64,000 nucleotides of DNA, from the NCBI RefSeq assembly GCF_036053395.1, contig NZ_CP107942.1, positions 4,430,501 to 4,494,500 of the forward strand. The letters run 5' to 3'. Source of the stretch: Actinoplanes sp. NBC_00393. GTDB lineage: Bacteria; Actinomycetota; Actinomycetes; Mycobacteriales; Micromonosporaceae. Position 1 is the first letter of the stretch; each line of letters begins with the position of its first letter. Below the pieces are notes generated by a model, which did no database searches, was not told the DNA's origin, and saw only the letters and a list, made by a program, of their open reading frames with translations. Positions 17,640-25,973 of the stretch are shown piece by piece. A program made the position numbers and the translations under genes.

Positions 17640-17879
17640 TTGAACCCCGACGCCTGCGCGTCGCCGTCGGTGCGAAAGCACGGCGGCGGCGCAACCAGCG
17701 ACAACGCCCTGCCGCTGCGCCAGACTCTCACGGCGCTGGTCGAGATCGCCATCGCCATCGATCGAGCGCAAGGCGCGATCGACAGGCTGGTCGATGATCT
17801 GGACATGCGCGGACTGCTGCCGGCCGACCAGGCGGCACGCGCACGACACCGTGGCCGGCACCGCGCGATCGTCGAATGA
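17640..17879 (+). CDS. small hypothetical protein, 79 aa, TTG start
   Basis: A short open frame starting with TTG 17640, preceded 5 nt upstream by GGAGG (17630-17634), and ending at TGA 17877-17879 just before a hairpin. The product has a helical, alternating hydrophobic/charged middle (LTALVEIAIAIDRAQGAIDR, LVDDLDMRGLLPADQA) and an Arg/His-rich tail. The ribosome-binding site lies in two overlapping palindromes (CCTCCGGAGG and GGAGGCCTCC), which could fold and limit initiation. It is divergent from the STAND regulator and fills the space before the terminator. I do not recognise the family; the case rests on start signal, position and a coherent helix. Confidence 0.45.
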   Translation: MNPDACASPSVRKHGGGATSDNALPLRQTLTALVEIAIAIDRAQGAIDRLVDDLDMRGLLPADQAARARHRGRHRAIVE

Positions 17880-17903
17880 CGCGGCGGGGCTCGGCCGCCG
17901 CGT
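17879..17903. terminator. terminator hairpin between convergent genes
   Basis: ACGCGGCGG (17879-17887) and CCGCCGCGT (17895-17903) form a perfect 9-bp stem with a 7-nt loop. It lies at the stop of the small gene and just beyond the stop of the glycosyltransferase, so it can serve both strands. Confidence 0.75.
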
Positions 17904-17906
17904 TCA

Positions 17907-19058
17907 CTACCGTGCCAGCTGCGCGAACAGGTCGTTCCACTGGGCGGCGACCACCGGCATCTCGTAGCCGGTGGCGGTCTGCCGGGCGGCCCCGCCCATT
18001 CGCTCGCGCTCGCCGCGGTCGGCGATCAGGCGGGACAGCCCGGCGGCCAGGCCGGCCACGTCCTCGGGCGGCACGAGCAGACCGTTCACCCCGTCCGCCA
18101 CCACCTCGGCCGGGCCGGTCGGGCAGTCGAACGAGACCACCGGCAGGCCGGCGGCCATGGCCTCCAGCAGCACCATCGGCAGGCCCTCCCGGCGGGAGCT
18201 GAGCGCGAAGATCGACGCCTGGGCCAGCTCGGCGTCCAGGGTGCGGGTGAGGCCGCGCAGGCGTACCGCCCGGTCCAGGCCGCGTCGGGTGACCTGGGCG
18301 GCCAGCCTCGGCCGCCAGTTGCCCGCGCCGTGGATGTGCAGCTGCCAGTCCGGATGCTTCGCGTGCACCTCGGCCCACGCGTCGATGAGCAGGTCGAAGC
18401 CTTTCTGCCGGGTCAGCCGTCCGGCGGCCACCACGATCGGGGCGCGCTCGCCCGGCGGTACGGGAGGCCGGGCCGGAATCCCGTTCGGGATGCGGGCCAG
18501 GCGAACCGTGTCGCCGAGCGCCTCCTGATAGGCGGCGAGGTCGGCCCGGGTCAGCACGGTGACGGCGTCGAGCCTCGGGTAGGCGCGGGCGATCGCTCGT
18601 TGCAGCCGCGGACCGTAGCTGCCGAAGTTCATGTGGTCCTGCCCGATCCGTACCGCGGCGCGCGGGGCGAACCACGCCGCCAGCAGGTTGAGCCCGGGCC
18701 GCGTGGTCACCAGGATCGTGTCCCGCTGCGCCCGGAAGTAGCGGACCACGTGCCAGTCGACCACCGGATCCCACCGCCGGTACCGGAAGTCCCATCGGTG
18801 CGGCAGCGGATTGGGCAGACGCCGGGTCTTACGCCAGAACCGTGACGTGCCGTCCCAATTCGTCCCGTTCGACCGCAGGCCGGTCAGTGGGACCAGACGC
18901 ACCCGCGAATCCAGGGTGAACGCCGGCGCCGCCGCCGACCGGTACACACTGGCGATCTCCACGTCATGCTCGGCACACAGCGCGTTGGCCTGGTTGAAGA
19001 CGGTACGGATCGTGCCTCCGACCCCATAGGCGTTGTGCAGGACATACCGAACCTTCAC
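17907..19058 (-). CDS. GT4-family glycosyltransferase
   Basis: A 383-residue glycosyltransferase with the GT-B fold. The N-terminal half begins with a Rossmann-like strand (VRYVLHNAYGVGG), and the C-terminal half carries the nucleotide-sugar site: AAGRLTRQKGFDLLIDA, then the EX7E motif in REGLPMVLLEAMAAGLPVV. Members transfer sugars from NDP-sugar donors to lipids, glycans or proteins in the cytoplasm. The start is GTG 19058; a TAGGTT box on the minus strand lies exactly six bases upstream and there is no ribosome-binding site, so the mRNA is probably leaderless. The acceptor is unknown. Confidence 0.9.
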   Translation of the reverse strand: MKVRYVLHNAYGVGGTIRTVFNQANALCAEHDVEIASVYRSAAAPAFTLDSRVRLVPLTGLRSNGTNWDGTSRFWRKTRRLPNPLPHRWDFRYRRWDPVVDWHVVRYFRAQRDTILVTTRPGLNLLAAWFAPRAAVRIGQDHMNFGSYGPRLQRAIARAYPRLDAVTVLTRADLAAYQEALGDTVRLARIPNGIPARPPVPPGERAPIVVAAGRLTRQKGFDLLIDAWAEVHAKHPDWQLHIHGAGNWRPRLAAQVTRRGLDRAVRLRGLTRTLDAELAQASIFALSSRREGLPMVLLEAMAAGLPVVSFDCPTGPAEVVADGVNGLLVPPEDVAGLAAGLSRLIADRGERERMGGAARQTATGYEMPVVAAQWNDLFAQLAR

Positions 19059-19064
19059 CAGTTC

Positions 19065-19070
19065 AACCTA
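19065..19070 (-). promoter_or_regulatory. predicted -10 box, leaderless start of GT4 gene
   Basis: TAGGTT on the minus strand, then six bases, then GTG 19058. No Shine-Dalgarno sequence could fit in the gap. Confidence 0.5.
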
Positions 19071-19132
19071 TGCGTTCAGTCAATCCACAGTGACCTGTCA
19101 TGTCGGCGCCCGGAAGGCTCGCCCGGTCCTGT

Positions 19133-19138
19133 TAGCTT
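19133..19138 (+). promoter_or_regulatory. predicted -10 box, leaderless start of 19146 gene
   Basis: TAGCTT followed by seven bases and ATG 19146. No ribosome-binding site is present between them. Confidence 0.5.
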
Positions 19139-19145
19139 GACGCCC

Positions 19146-19556
19146 ATGAAGATCGCTCGCCGCCGGCTCGCCGTCGCCGGGCTGGCCGCGCTGGCTGTCA
19201 CCGGGCTCGGCCTGGTCGCCGCCGCCCATCACGGCGTCGGACCGCTGGTCCCGGAGCAGGAACTGCGGCCAGAGAAGGCGGCGCTGCTGGGCGAGGGCGG
19301 TGACCCGCTGGTCCTGATGGTCGGCGTGCCGTGGTCGGAGGACGGCTACTGCGACGGCCAGTTCACCGCGCGGGCCATTGAGACGGCGACCGAGGTCCGC
19401 GTCGGCGCGGTGATCAGCCGCGTGTTCCCCGGGCAGTTCTGCGACGGCCTCGGCACCATCGACGACACGGCCTGGGTCGGCGTGCACCTGGCCGCGCCGG
19501 TGGGCAACCGGACGGTCGTCCGCGCCGACGACAACTCCACCCTGCCGGTCCGCTGA
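19146..19556 (+). CDS. small exported hypothetical protein
   Basis: A 136-residue protein with a basic N-terminus (MKIARRRLAVAG) and a hydrophobic stretch to about residue 27, ending in LVAAAHH, which reads as a signal peptide or a single N-terminal anchor. The mature part has two cysteines, in GYCDGQF and GQFCDGLG, that could form a disulphide, and ends in a beta-rich region (WVGVHLAAPVGNRTVVR). I do not recognise the family. The gene diverges from the GT4 gene, with the two -10 boxes about 60 bp apart, and is followed 63 nt later by the diguanylate cyclase. Confidence 0.75.
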   Translation: MKIARRRLAVAGLAALAVTGLGLVAAAHHGVGPLVPEQELRPEKAALLGEGGDPLVLMVGVPWSEDGYCDGQFTARAIETATEVRVGAVISRVFPGQFCDGLGTIDDTAWVGVHLAAPVGNRTVVRADDNSTLPVR

Positions 19557-19619
19557 CAACCCGGTGAACAGTTCTCGGGTTTGCCCGTCGCGTGCCGATA
19601 TGATCCACGGGGAGGGCCG

Positions 19620-21215
19620 ATGCGGGAGATCACGCGGCAGGCGGTGCGCCTGCTCGAGCAAGCGCAGACCGGCGACGCGCACACCGCGCTCGCCGAGGCC
19701 GAGGTTGAGCTCCGGGCGGTGACCGGCGACATCGCTGACGGGCCGGCCTGCATGCATTTCGTGCGCGCGGTCGCGTACCTCACCCGGGGTGAACCACGCC
19801 TGGCCATCGCCGCGACCGAGCTGATGCTGCACGCCGCCATCCGGGAGGCCAGTGGTGGCTGGCAGGCCGCCGCCCTGGCCACCCGCGCCTCCCAGCGGCT
19901 GCGGCTCGGCGAAGCCGACGCCGCCGAACACAACCTGGACGCCGTGCTGCACGACCTGGTGGCCGCCGAGGCCGTGGTCGCCGGCGAGCCGGACCCGGTG
20001 GCCGCCGTCAACGGCCGTGTCGCGATCGCCATCGGCTACTACGAGTTGCGGCTCTACGAGCTGGTGGTGCCGCAGTTCCGCACCGCCTACGAGATGAGCA
20101 GCGCCGACGCCGAGCAGAACGGCAACCGCGCGATGTGGCTGCTCAACCTCGCCGAGATCCACCTGCGGTGGGCCCTGGAGCTGTACCAGGTGGGCCAGGT
20201 CGGCGAGGCCGAGTCACACACCGCCGAGGCCGAGGCGTACGCAAAACGCGCGGCCGCCGAGGTCGACGGGCCCGACGCCGACGCCTGGCGCGACAACGCC
20301 CTGCTGTTCGAGGCCTGCTCGCGCGCCGACCGGCGGGATCCGGCCGGTGCCGCGATCGACATCGCCTACTACACCGAGCGGCTGGAGAAACGCGGCTTCA
20401 CCGGCCCCGCGATGATGCTGGCGCGGGTTTTCCACGGAGTGGCGCTGAGCCGCTCCGGCTACGCCGAGGAGGCGCTGCGGGTGATGGAGGCGGCGGTCGC
20501 CGCACTCCCGCCGGACGTCGAATGGCTGGTCGCCGCCAGCACCTACCGCACTCAGGCGGTGCTGATGGCCAACCGCGGCTCGCCCGAAGCGAAAGCCACC
20601 CTCGCCTACGGCGACACCCTGGCCGCCGCGCTGTGGCGGCAGCGGCTCAACAACCTGCAGGCCGCCCGCACCATGCACGACCTGGAGGCGCTGCGCGAAC
20701 AGCACGAGCAGATGGCGCGCGCCGCCGAGCTGGACCCGCTGACCGGCATCGCGAACCGGCGCGCCTTCGACCGGGCGCTGGAGGAGGCCCGGTCCCGGCC
20801 GGAGGCGGCGAGCACCCTGACCGCGGTGCTGATCATCGACACCGACGGCTTCAAACAGATCAACGACACGTACGGCCACGCGGCCGGCGACACCGTGCTG
20901 CGCGCCATCGCCACCACCCTCGCCGGCCAGGTCAGCGGCCCGGGGCTGATCGCCCGGCTGGGCGGCGACGAGTTCGCGGTGCTGCTCGACGACGCCGGTG
21001 CGGCGGAAGCGACCGAGATCGCGATCCGGATGGTGCGGGCCGTGCACGAGCTGCCCGACTGCCCCGCCACGCTGAGCATCGGCGTCGCCGACGGCGCCGC
21101 CGCCGACCTGCCGGATACCGTGGGACGTGCCGACGACGCCATGTACGAGGTCAAGCGTGCCGGCGGCGACGGCGTCGGCGTGTTCGACCACGACGGCACC
21201 GAGCTCGCCGCCTGA
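19620..21215 (+). CDS. diguanylate cyclase with N-terminal TPR-like region
   Basis: A 531-residue soluble protein. The first about 350 residues are helical and Ala-rich with TPR-like pairs of helices, then a short coiled coil leads to a GGDEF domain. The catalytic site is intact (RLGGDEFAVLL), as are the DPLTGIANRRAFD and DTDGFKQINDTYGHAAGD segments, so it should make cyclic di-GMP. No RxxD product-inhibition site is seen upstream of the GGDEF motif. GGGGAGGG lies just before ATG 19620, and a TATGAT box at 19599-19604 could be its -10. The TPR-like part probably senses a protein partner. Confidence 0.92.
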   Translation: MREITRQAVRLLEQAQTGDAHTALAEAEVELRAVTGDIADGPACMHFVRAVAYLTRGEPRLAIAATELMLHAAIREASGGWQAAALATRASQRLRLGEADAAEHNLDAVLHDLVAAEAVVAGEPDPVAAVNGRVAIAIGYYELRLYELVVPQFRTAYEMSSADAEQNGNRAMWLLNLAEIHLRWALELYQVGQVGEAESHTAEAEAYAKRAAAEVDGPDADAWRDNALLFEACSRADRRDPAGAAIDIAYYTERLEKRGFTGPAMMLARVFHGVALSRSGYAEEALRVMEAAVAALPPDVEWLVAASTYRTQAVLMANRGSPEAKATLAYGDTLAAALWRQRLNNLQAARTMHDLEALREQHEQMARAAELDPLTGIANRRAFDRALEEARSRPEAASTLTAVLIIDTDGFKQINDTYGHAAGDTVLRAIATTLAGQVSGPGLIARLGGDEFAVLLDDAGAAEATEIAIRMVRAVHELPDCPATLSIGVADGAAADLPDTVGRADDAMYEVKRAGGDGVGVFDHDGTELAA

Positions 21216-21313
21216 CCCCGAGCTGTCCACTGCGGATTCACAGGAACGTCGCTCTCTGCTCGTTCGTACGCTGTGCGCTGCCCGCAGGCTGACGCCGTCG
21301 AAGGGAGACGAGC

Positions 21314-23302
21314 ATGTCGGGTACGGGCAGGTGGGCGACAACGCTGTTGGCGACCGGGGCCGTGGCGGCCGCACTCGCCGTTCCGGGCGTGGCCACGGCC
21401 GGCAGCAGGGACCGGCAGTTCGACCTGCAGGCGCACCGCGGTGGCCTGGGCCTGCGGGTGGAGAGCACCCTCGCGTCGTTCGGCAACGCGCTGCAGCTGG
21501 GGGTCAGCACTCTGGAACTGGACGTGCAGATCACCGAGGACGGGCAGGCGGTGGTCACCCACGACCGCCGGGTCAGCGGCGCCAAGTGCACCGACACCGC
21601 TCCGGCAACCGCGGGCGACCCCGAGTTCCCGTACGTCGGCAAGTACGTCAACACGCTGTCACTCGCGCAGGTCCGCACCCTCGACTGTGGTTCGAAGACC
21701 CTCCCCGACCGGCCCGGTCAGCTCGCCGTTCCGGGCGCCCGGATGCCACTGCTGCGTGAGGTCTTCGCCCTGGTCAAGCGCTACCGTGCGGACGGCGTGA
21801 AGCTCAACGTCGAGACCAAGGTGGAGGCCGGCGCGCCCAGTGAGACCGCGCCGCGCGAGCAGTTCGTCCAGGTGACCGCCGCCGAGATCCGCCGGACCGG
21901 GCTGCTGCGGCAGGTCACCATCCAGAGCTTCGACTGGGGCGCGCTGATGCGAATGCGCCAGGTCGAGCCGCGCCTGCCGCTGGTCGCGCTCACCAACTAC
22001 GACTTCCTGCAGACCGGGCAGCCGGGTGCCTCGCCGTGGCTGGGCGGCATCGACATCGACGACTTCGGCGGCGACCCGATCAAGGCGATCCGCAGTTTCG
22101 GCGCGACCACGTTCTCGCCGGTGCACGGCTTCCCGCAGAACGGCACGGTCACCGATCCGGCCTACCGGCCGTACGTGACCAGGGAGATGGTGCGGCACGC
22201 GCACGCCAACGGCATCAAAGTGGTGCCGTGGACGATCAACGACATCCCGACGATGAGCAAGCTCATCTCCGACGGTGTCGACGGCATCATCACGGACTAT
22301 CCAGACCGGTTGCGTACGCTGCTCGCGCACCCGCCCCGGAAGTACGCCTCCCCGTTCGACGTCCAGGCGCACCGCGGTGGCCGCGCCACCCACCCGGAGA
22401 ACACCCTGCCCGCGTTCGCCCACTCCCTGGCCAACCCCGCGATCTCCACTCTGGAACTGGACACCGGCGTCACCGAGGACGGCAAACTCGTCGTCCTGCA
22501 CGACCGGACCGTCAACGGCTCGCACTGCGCCGACACCACACCGGTGCGGCCCGGCGACCCCGAGTTCCCGTACGTCGGCAAGCTGGTCCGCGATCTGAGC
22601 CTGGCCCAGCTCAAGACCCTGGACTGCGGCGCCCGCATTCCCACGCTCGCCGAGGTGTTCGCCCTGGTCAAGCAGAGCGGCCGCGACGAAATCGCGCTGA
22701 ACATCGAGACGAGGATCAGCCCGGTGGTCGCGGACACCGCGCCCTACGACGTCTTCACCCGCACCCTGGTCCGCGAGATCCAGCGGGCCGGATTCGTCGA
22801 CCGGGTGACTGTGCAGTCGTTCGACTGGCGCACTATCCGCTACGCCCGCAAGCTGGACCGGCGCATCGAGACGGTCGCGCTGATCTGGCAGTACGGCCCG
22901 GCCGAATGCGCCGGCCTGGCCGACGAGTGCTCGCTGCAGGCCGTCTACGGCAACCCGGCGGTCAAGAGCCCGTGGACCGGCGGGCTGGACTGGTGGAAGT
23001 TCCGGGACGTGGGCGCGCTGGTCCGCGCCGCCGGGGCCGGCACGGTCTCGTCGAACTGGCAGGTCCACGACCCGGAGCAGGGCACCGTCGCCTCGGACGA
23101 CTGGTACCTGCGGGAGAACCCGGCCTACTTCCACGGGCCGGAGGTTTCGGTGCTGCAGCGCCGGTACGGCCTCAAGGTGGTGCCGTACACGATCAACGAC
23201 GCGGCCGTGATGCAGCGGGTGATCGACCTCGGGGTGGACGGCATCATCAGCGACGACCCGGACCTGCTGATCAGCGTGGCGATCCGCAACGGACTGCGGT
23301 GA
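21314..23302 (+). CDS. secreted glycerophosphodiester phosphodiesterase with two tandem domains
   Basis: A 662-residue protein with a signal peptide (hydrophobic stretch to about residue 29, ending in VATAGS) and two GDPD domains of about 300 residues. Each begins with FDLQAHRGG or FDVQAHRGG and carries the LELD metal ligands and a following HD (TEDGQAVVTHD, TEDGKLVVLHD). Each ends with the DGVDGIITDYPD or LGVDGIISDDPD pattern of the family. Domain 1 reads VEST where domain 2 and most relatives read PENT, so one active-site Asn is replaced by Ser. These enzymes hydrolyse glycerophosphodiesters from lipids or teichoic acids outside the cell. AAGGGAGA precedes ATG 21314. Domain duplication within one gene is uncommon. 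Confidence 0.93.
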   Translation: MSGTGRWATTLLATGAVAAALAVPGVATAGSRDRQFDLQAHRGGLGLRVESTLASFGNALQLGVSTLELDVQITEDGQAVVTHDRRVSGAKCTDTAPATAGDPEFPYVGKYVNTLSLAQVRTLDCGSKTLPDRPGQLAVPGARMPLLREVFALVKRYRADGVKLNVETKVEAGAPSETAPREQFVQVTAAEIRRTGLLRQVTIQSFDWGALMRMRQVEPRLPLVALTNYDFLQTGQPGASPWLGGIDIDDFGGDPIKAIRSFGATTFSPVHGFPQNGTVTDPAYRPYVTREMVRHAHANGIKVVPWTINDIPTMSKLISDGVDGIITDYPDRLRTLLAHPPRKYASPFDVQAHRGGRATHPENTLPAFAHSLANPAISTLELDTGVTEDGKLVVLHDRTVNGSHCADTTPVRPGDPEFPYVGKLVRDLSLAQLKTLDCGARIPTLAEVFALVKQSGRDEIALNIETRISPVVADTAPYDVFTRTLVREIQRAGFVDRVTVQSFDWRTIRYARKLDRRIETVALIWQYGPAECAGLADECSLQAVYGNPAVKSPWTGGLDWWKFRDVGALVRAAGAGTVSSNWQVHDPEQGTVASDDWYLRENPAYFHGPEVSVLQRRYGLKVVPYTINDAAVMQRVIDLGVDGIISDDPDLLISVAIRNGLR

Positions 23303-23347
23303 TTCGCCGCTGCGCTCATTCAACGGGCATATGTGCGCAGCGGCGAA
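23303..23347. terminator. inverted repeat across convergent gene ends
   Basis: TTCGCCGCTGCGC (23303-23315) and GCGCAGCGGCGAA (23335-23347) form a perfect 13-bp stem with a 19-nt loop. The right arm lies inside the last codons of the MFS gene and the left arm starts one base after the GDPD stop, so the hairpin can act as a bidirectional terminator. Confidence 0.75.
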
Positions 23348-24516
23348 CACGCCATCACCAGCGGCGACAGCAGCATCCCGGCGGCCGTGACCAGCAGCGC
23401 CGGCCGGATCCCCCAGCTCGCCACGAGCAGGCCACCGGCCAGTGATCCGACCGGCGCCAGCCCCATGCCGGCGAAGGTGATCGTCGACGCGACCCGGCCC
23501 TGCATCGCCAGCGGGGTCACGGCCTGCCGGATCGTCATGACCATGACGCTGACCAGCTGACCGACAGCACCGAACACCAGGTTGATCGCCACCAGCGCGA
23601 CGATCGTCGCCGCCGAGTCACCATGCAGTGCCGGCACGAACACCATCACCCCGTCCCCCAGGGCCGCCGTGACCAGCACCGTCCCGCGTATGGGCACGCG
23701 GCCCGCGAGCAGCGCACCGGCCAGCGCGCCCGGCCCGACCGCAGCGAGCACCAGCCCGATCTCAGCGCCCGACAACCCCAGCTCACGCGGCAGAAAGACC
23801 AGGTAGGCGGTCATCGTCGCGGCCAGGAAAAGATGGAACGCCGCCGCGGCGAGACACACGGCACGCAGCCTCGGCTCACCTGCCACGAACCGCAGACTCT
23901 CGCCGAGCTGCCGCCGCAGGCCACGCCGTCGCACCGGGGGCTCGCGGTGACGGATCCCGGCGATCGACCCGAACGACACGACGAACAAAAGCGCGGTCGC
24001 CGCGGCGGCGACCGGCACGGACAGCAGCGACGCCATCGACCCGGCCAGCGCCGGGCCGGCGATCTGCGCCGCGGACCGGCTTCCCTCGATCGCGCTGTTG
24101 CCCTGCAGCAACTCGTCGCGCCGGACCAGGCGGATCAGCGACACCTGGTAGGCGACGTCGAAGAACACCGACAACGTCCCGATCACGAACGCGACCACCA
24201 GCAACGCCGGCACGGTGAGGCCGGCCAGCATCGCCGCCGCAGCGGCGGCCAGCAACGCCACGGCACGACCAAGATCAGCAAGAACCATCACGGTACGCGT
24301 ACGCCAGCGGTCCACCCAGACCCCGGCGAAAAGGGTGAGCAGCAGCAGTGGCGCCTGTCCGACCGCGCGCAGCACACCCAGCTGATCCGCGCCGATGCCG
24401 AGTGACAGGACGGCGATCAGAGGCAGGATCACCAGGCTGGTGTGCTCACCCAGCTGCGAGGCGGTCTGACCCGCCCACAAATAACGAAAATCCGCAGAAC
24501 GCCACAAACTCGGCAC
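23320..24516 (-). CDS. MFS transporter, EntS-like exporter family
   Basis: A 398-residue membrane protein with about twelve hydrophobic segments. The N-terminal LWRSADFRYLWAGQTASQLG and the following VDRWRTRTVMVLADLGRA loop match EntS/MFS-3-type drug or siderophore exporters. GTG 24516 is taken as the start because GAGGAA lies 7 nt upstream on the minus strand; a TTG at 24558 would add 14 residues but has no signal. Its 3' end contains part of a terminator stem shared with the convergent GDPD gene. The substrate cannot be inferred. Confidence 0.88.
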   Translation of the reverse strand: MPSLWRSADFRYLWAGQTASQLGEHTSLVILPLIAVLSLGIGADQLGVLRAVGQAPLLLLTLFAGVWVDRWRTRTVMVLADLGRAVALLAAAAAAMLAGLTVPALLVVAFVIGTLSVFFDVAYQVSLIRLVRRDELLQGNSAIEGSRSAAQIAGPALAGSMASLLSVPVAAAATALLFVVSFGSIAGIRHREPPVRRRGLRRQLGESLRFVAGEPRLRAVCLAAAAFHLFLAATMTAYLVFLPRELGLSGAEIGLVLAAVGPGALAGALLAGRVPIRGTVLVTAALGDGVMVFVPALHGDSAATIVALVAINLVFGAVGQLVSVMVMTIRQAVTPLAMQGRVASTITFAGMGLAPVGSLAGGLLVASWGIRPALLVTAAGMLLSPLVMACSPLRTYAR

Positions 24517-24705
24517 AGGTTGATTCCTCGAGGTCGTTTCCGACGCTGTGCCGCGCAACGGGAGGCAGCACGCGATGACAGGCCGCTCACGGCCGGGACG
24601 TCAACGCGCGCTCGAACGACCGGGCATCCTCAACTCCTCGCCGGGAATCAATCGCCGCCGACCCTAGCCCGCCGCCCGCCCCGACGAAAGCGAATAGCCC
24701 GCCAC

Positions 24706-24711
24706 TAGGCT
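24706..24711 (+). promoter_or_regulatory. predicted -10 box, leaderless start of 24719 gene
   Basis: TAGGCT, seven bases, then ATG 24719; no ribosome-binding site in between. Confidence 0.5.
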
Positions 24712-24718
24712 GCCCGGC

Positions 24719-25951
24719 ATGCCGCTGCCCGCCGCCTTGCAGGCCCGCCTGCACGACCCCGACTTCTGGCGCGCCTACGCCTTCGAGCCCGACCCCGACG
24801 CCGACCCCTTCGAAGACGCGGCCGACGACGAGCCCCCAGCGGTAACCGTGGAATTCCCGGTCGGCGGCGGCTACGCCCTGGTCCTCGACATCGACGTCGC
24901 GCTCAGCATGGTCAACCTCGGGGTGCGCACCCAAGCTCCCGCCGACACCCAGAAGCCCGGCTCCGCCTCCGCCGGCACCCTGGAACACGGCCCGGCTTCC
25001 GCCGACCGCCCGGCGCCCGGCTTGGATTCCGTCGGCACGCTGGAACATGTCCCGGCTTCCGCCGACCGCCCGGCGCCCGGCTCGGATTCCGTCGGCACGC
25101 TGGAGCTCGGCTGGGACGACGAGGCCCACTGGCATCCCGACGCCCTGCGCTGGTCCGAACTCGACCTGATCGGCCGCGCCGCCGCCGTGCTCGACCCGTC
25201 GCTGCCGCACCCGGGCCCGGTCCTGGCGCTCGCCGCCCGGTTCGTCATCCTCGACCCGGGCGACGACCTCGACGCGATCACCCCGCTGATGGACGCCGCC
25301 TACGGCCCTCCCCCGCCCGGCGCCACCTTCTGGCCGCGCACCCGCGACTGGCTGCACAGCGCCGACGGCCGCCACGACGGCGTGCGGTGGCAACGGGACG
25401 CAGCCGGCAATTGGACGGTCGACCAGGAGGAGGGCGCCGACGTCGACCGCACGCTGTACAGCACACGCCGCCCCGACGGCGAGTTCCCCTTCGCCGCCTG
25501 GCAGCAGTTGCTGTCCGCCGCCGAGTCCACCCTGGCGAACGGCACCCTGCCCACCCCGGACAGCCCGATCGAGCAGTACTGGACCGAGGAGGCGCACACC
25601 GGCGTAGCCCGCGGTTCGCTGATCGCCGCCCGTTGCGGCCCCAGCCCCCTACGCGACTCCCGCCGCTACCAGCTCGAGCTGGCGCTACCCGTCGAGGGCC
25701 GCCCGACCGCGCACGCCCGCAACCTGCGCGCCGACCTCGACCGCGTGCTACGCGACGCCGACCGCGGCTGGGCGGAGCATTCCGGTTCCACGTCAGCCCC
25801 CGGCCGCGGCTACACCGAGGAGCATCTCACCGTAGCCATCACCGACGACCTGGACGCCGGGATCGCCTTGATCCGCGAGGCGCTGCACCGTCACGATGCC
25901 GACCCGGGCGCCCAGCTGACCCGAGGCAACCAGCCAGTCCCCCTCAGCTAA
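24719..25951 (+). CDS. hypothetical protein with internal 20-residue repeat
   Basis: A 410-residue soluble acidic protein of unknown family. It begins MPLPAALQARLHDPDFWRAYAF, has an Asp/Glu-rich stretch, then a low-complexity insert (about residues 75-130) of about 2.5 copies of GTLEHxPASADRPAPGxDSV, and resumes with an ordered region (WSELDLIGRAAAVLD, LALAARFVILDPGDDLDAI, TEEHLTVAITDDLDAGIALIREA). The insert comes from a 60-bp tandem repeat and probably forms a disordered loop. No signal peptide or membrane segment is present. The start follows a leaderless-type -10. I do not recognise the function. Confidence 0.75.
   Translation: MPLPAALQARLHDPDFWRAYAFEPDPDADPFEDAADDEPPAVTVEFPVGGGYALVLDIDVALSMVNLGVRTQAPADTQKPGSASAGTLEHGPASADRPAPGLDSVGTLEHVPASADRPAPGSDSVGTLELGWDDEAHWHPDALRWSELDLIGRAAAVLDPSLPHPGPVLALAARFVILDPGDDLDAITPLMDAAYGPPPPGATFWPRTRDWLHSADGRHDGVRWQRDAAGNWTVDQEEGADVDRTLYSTRRPDGEFPFAAWQQLLSAAESTLANGTLPTPDSPIEQYWTEEAHTGVARGSLIAARCGPSPLRDSRRYQLELALPVEGRPTAHARNLRADLDRVLRDADRGWAEHSGSTSAPGRGYTEEHLTVAITDDLDAGIALIREALHRHDADPGAQLTRGNQPVPLS
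24941..25110 (+). repeat. 60-bp tandem repeat inside a coding region
   Basis: Units at 24961-25020, 25021-25080 and a partial unit at 25081-25110 share CCCGGCTTCCGCCGACCGCC and neighbouring bases; a diverged partial copy precedes at 24941-24960. The period keeps the reading frame and adds 20 residues per copy. Confidence 0.9.
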
Positions 25952-25973
25952 CCACCCTCCGCGCCAAACCCGG

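Noticed and set aside
17541..17861. N-terminal extension of the STAND regulator to 17861
   Set aside because: The extra 107 residues are low-complexity and lie opposite a better-supported small gene. ATG 17540 begins the recognisable domain.
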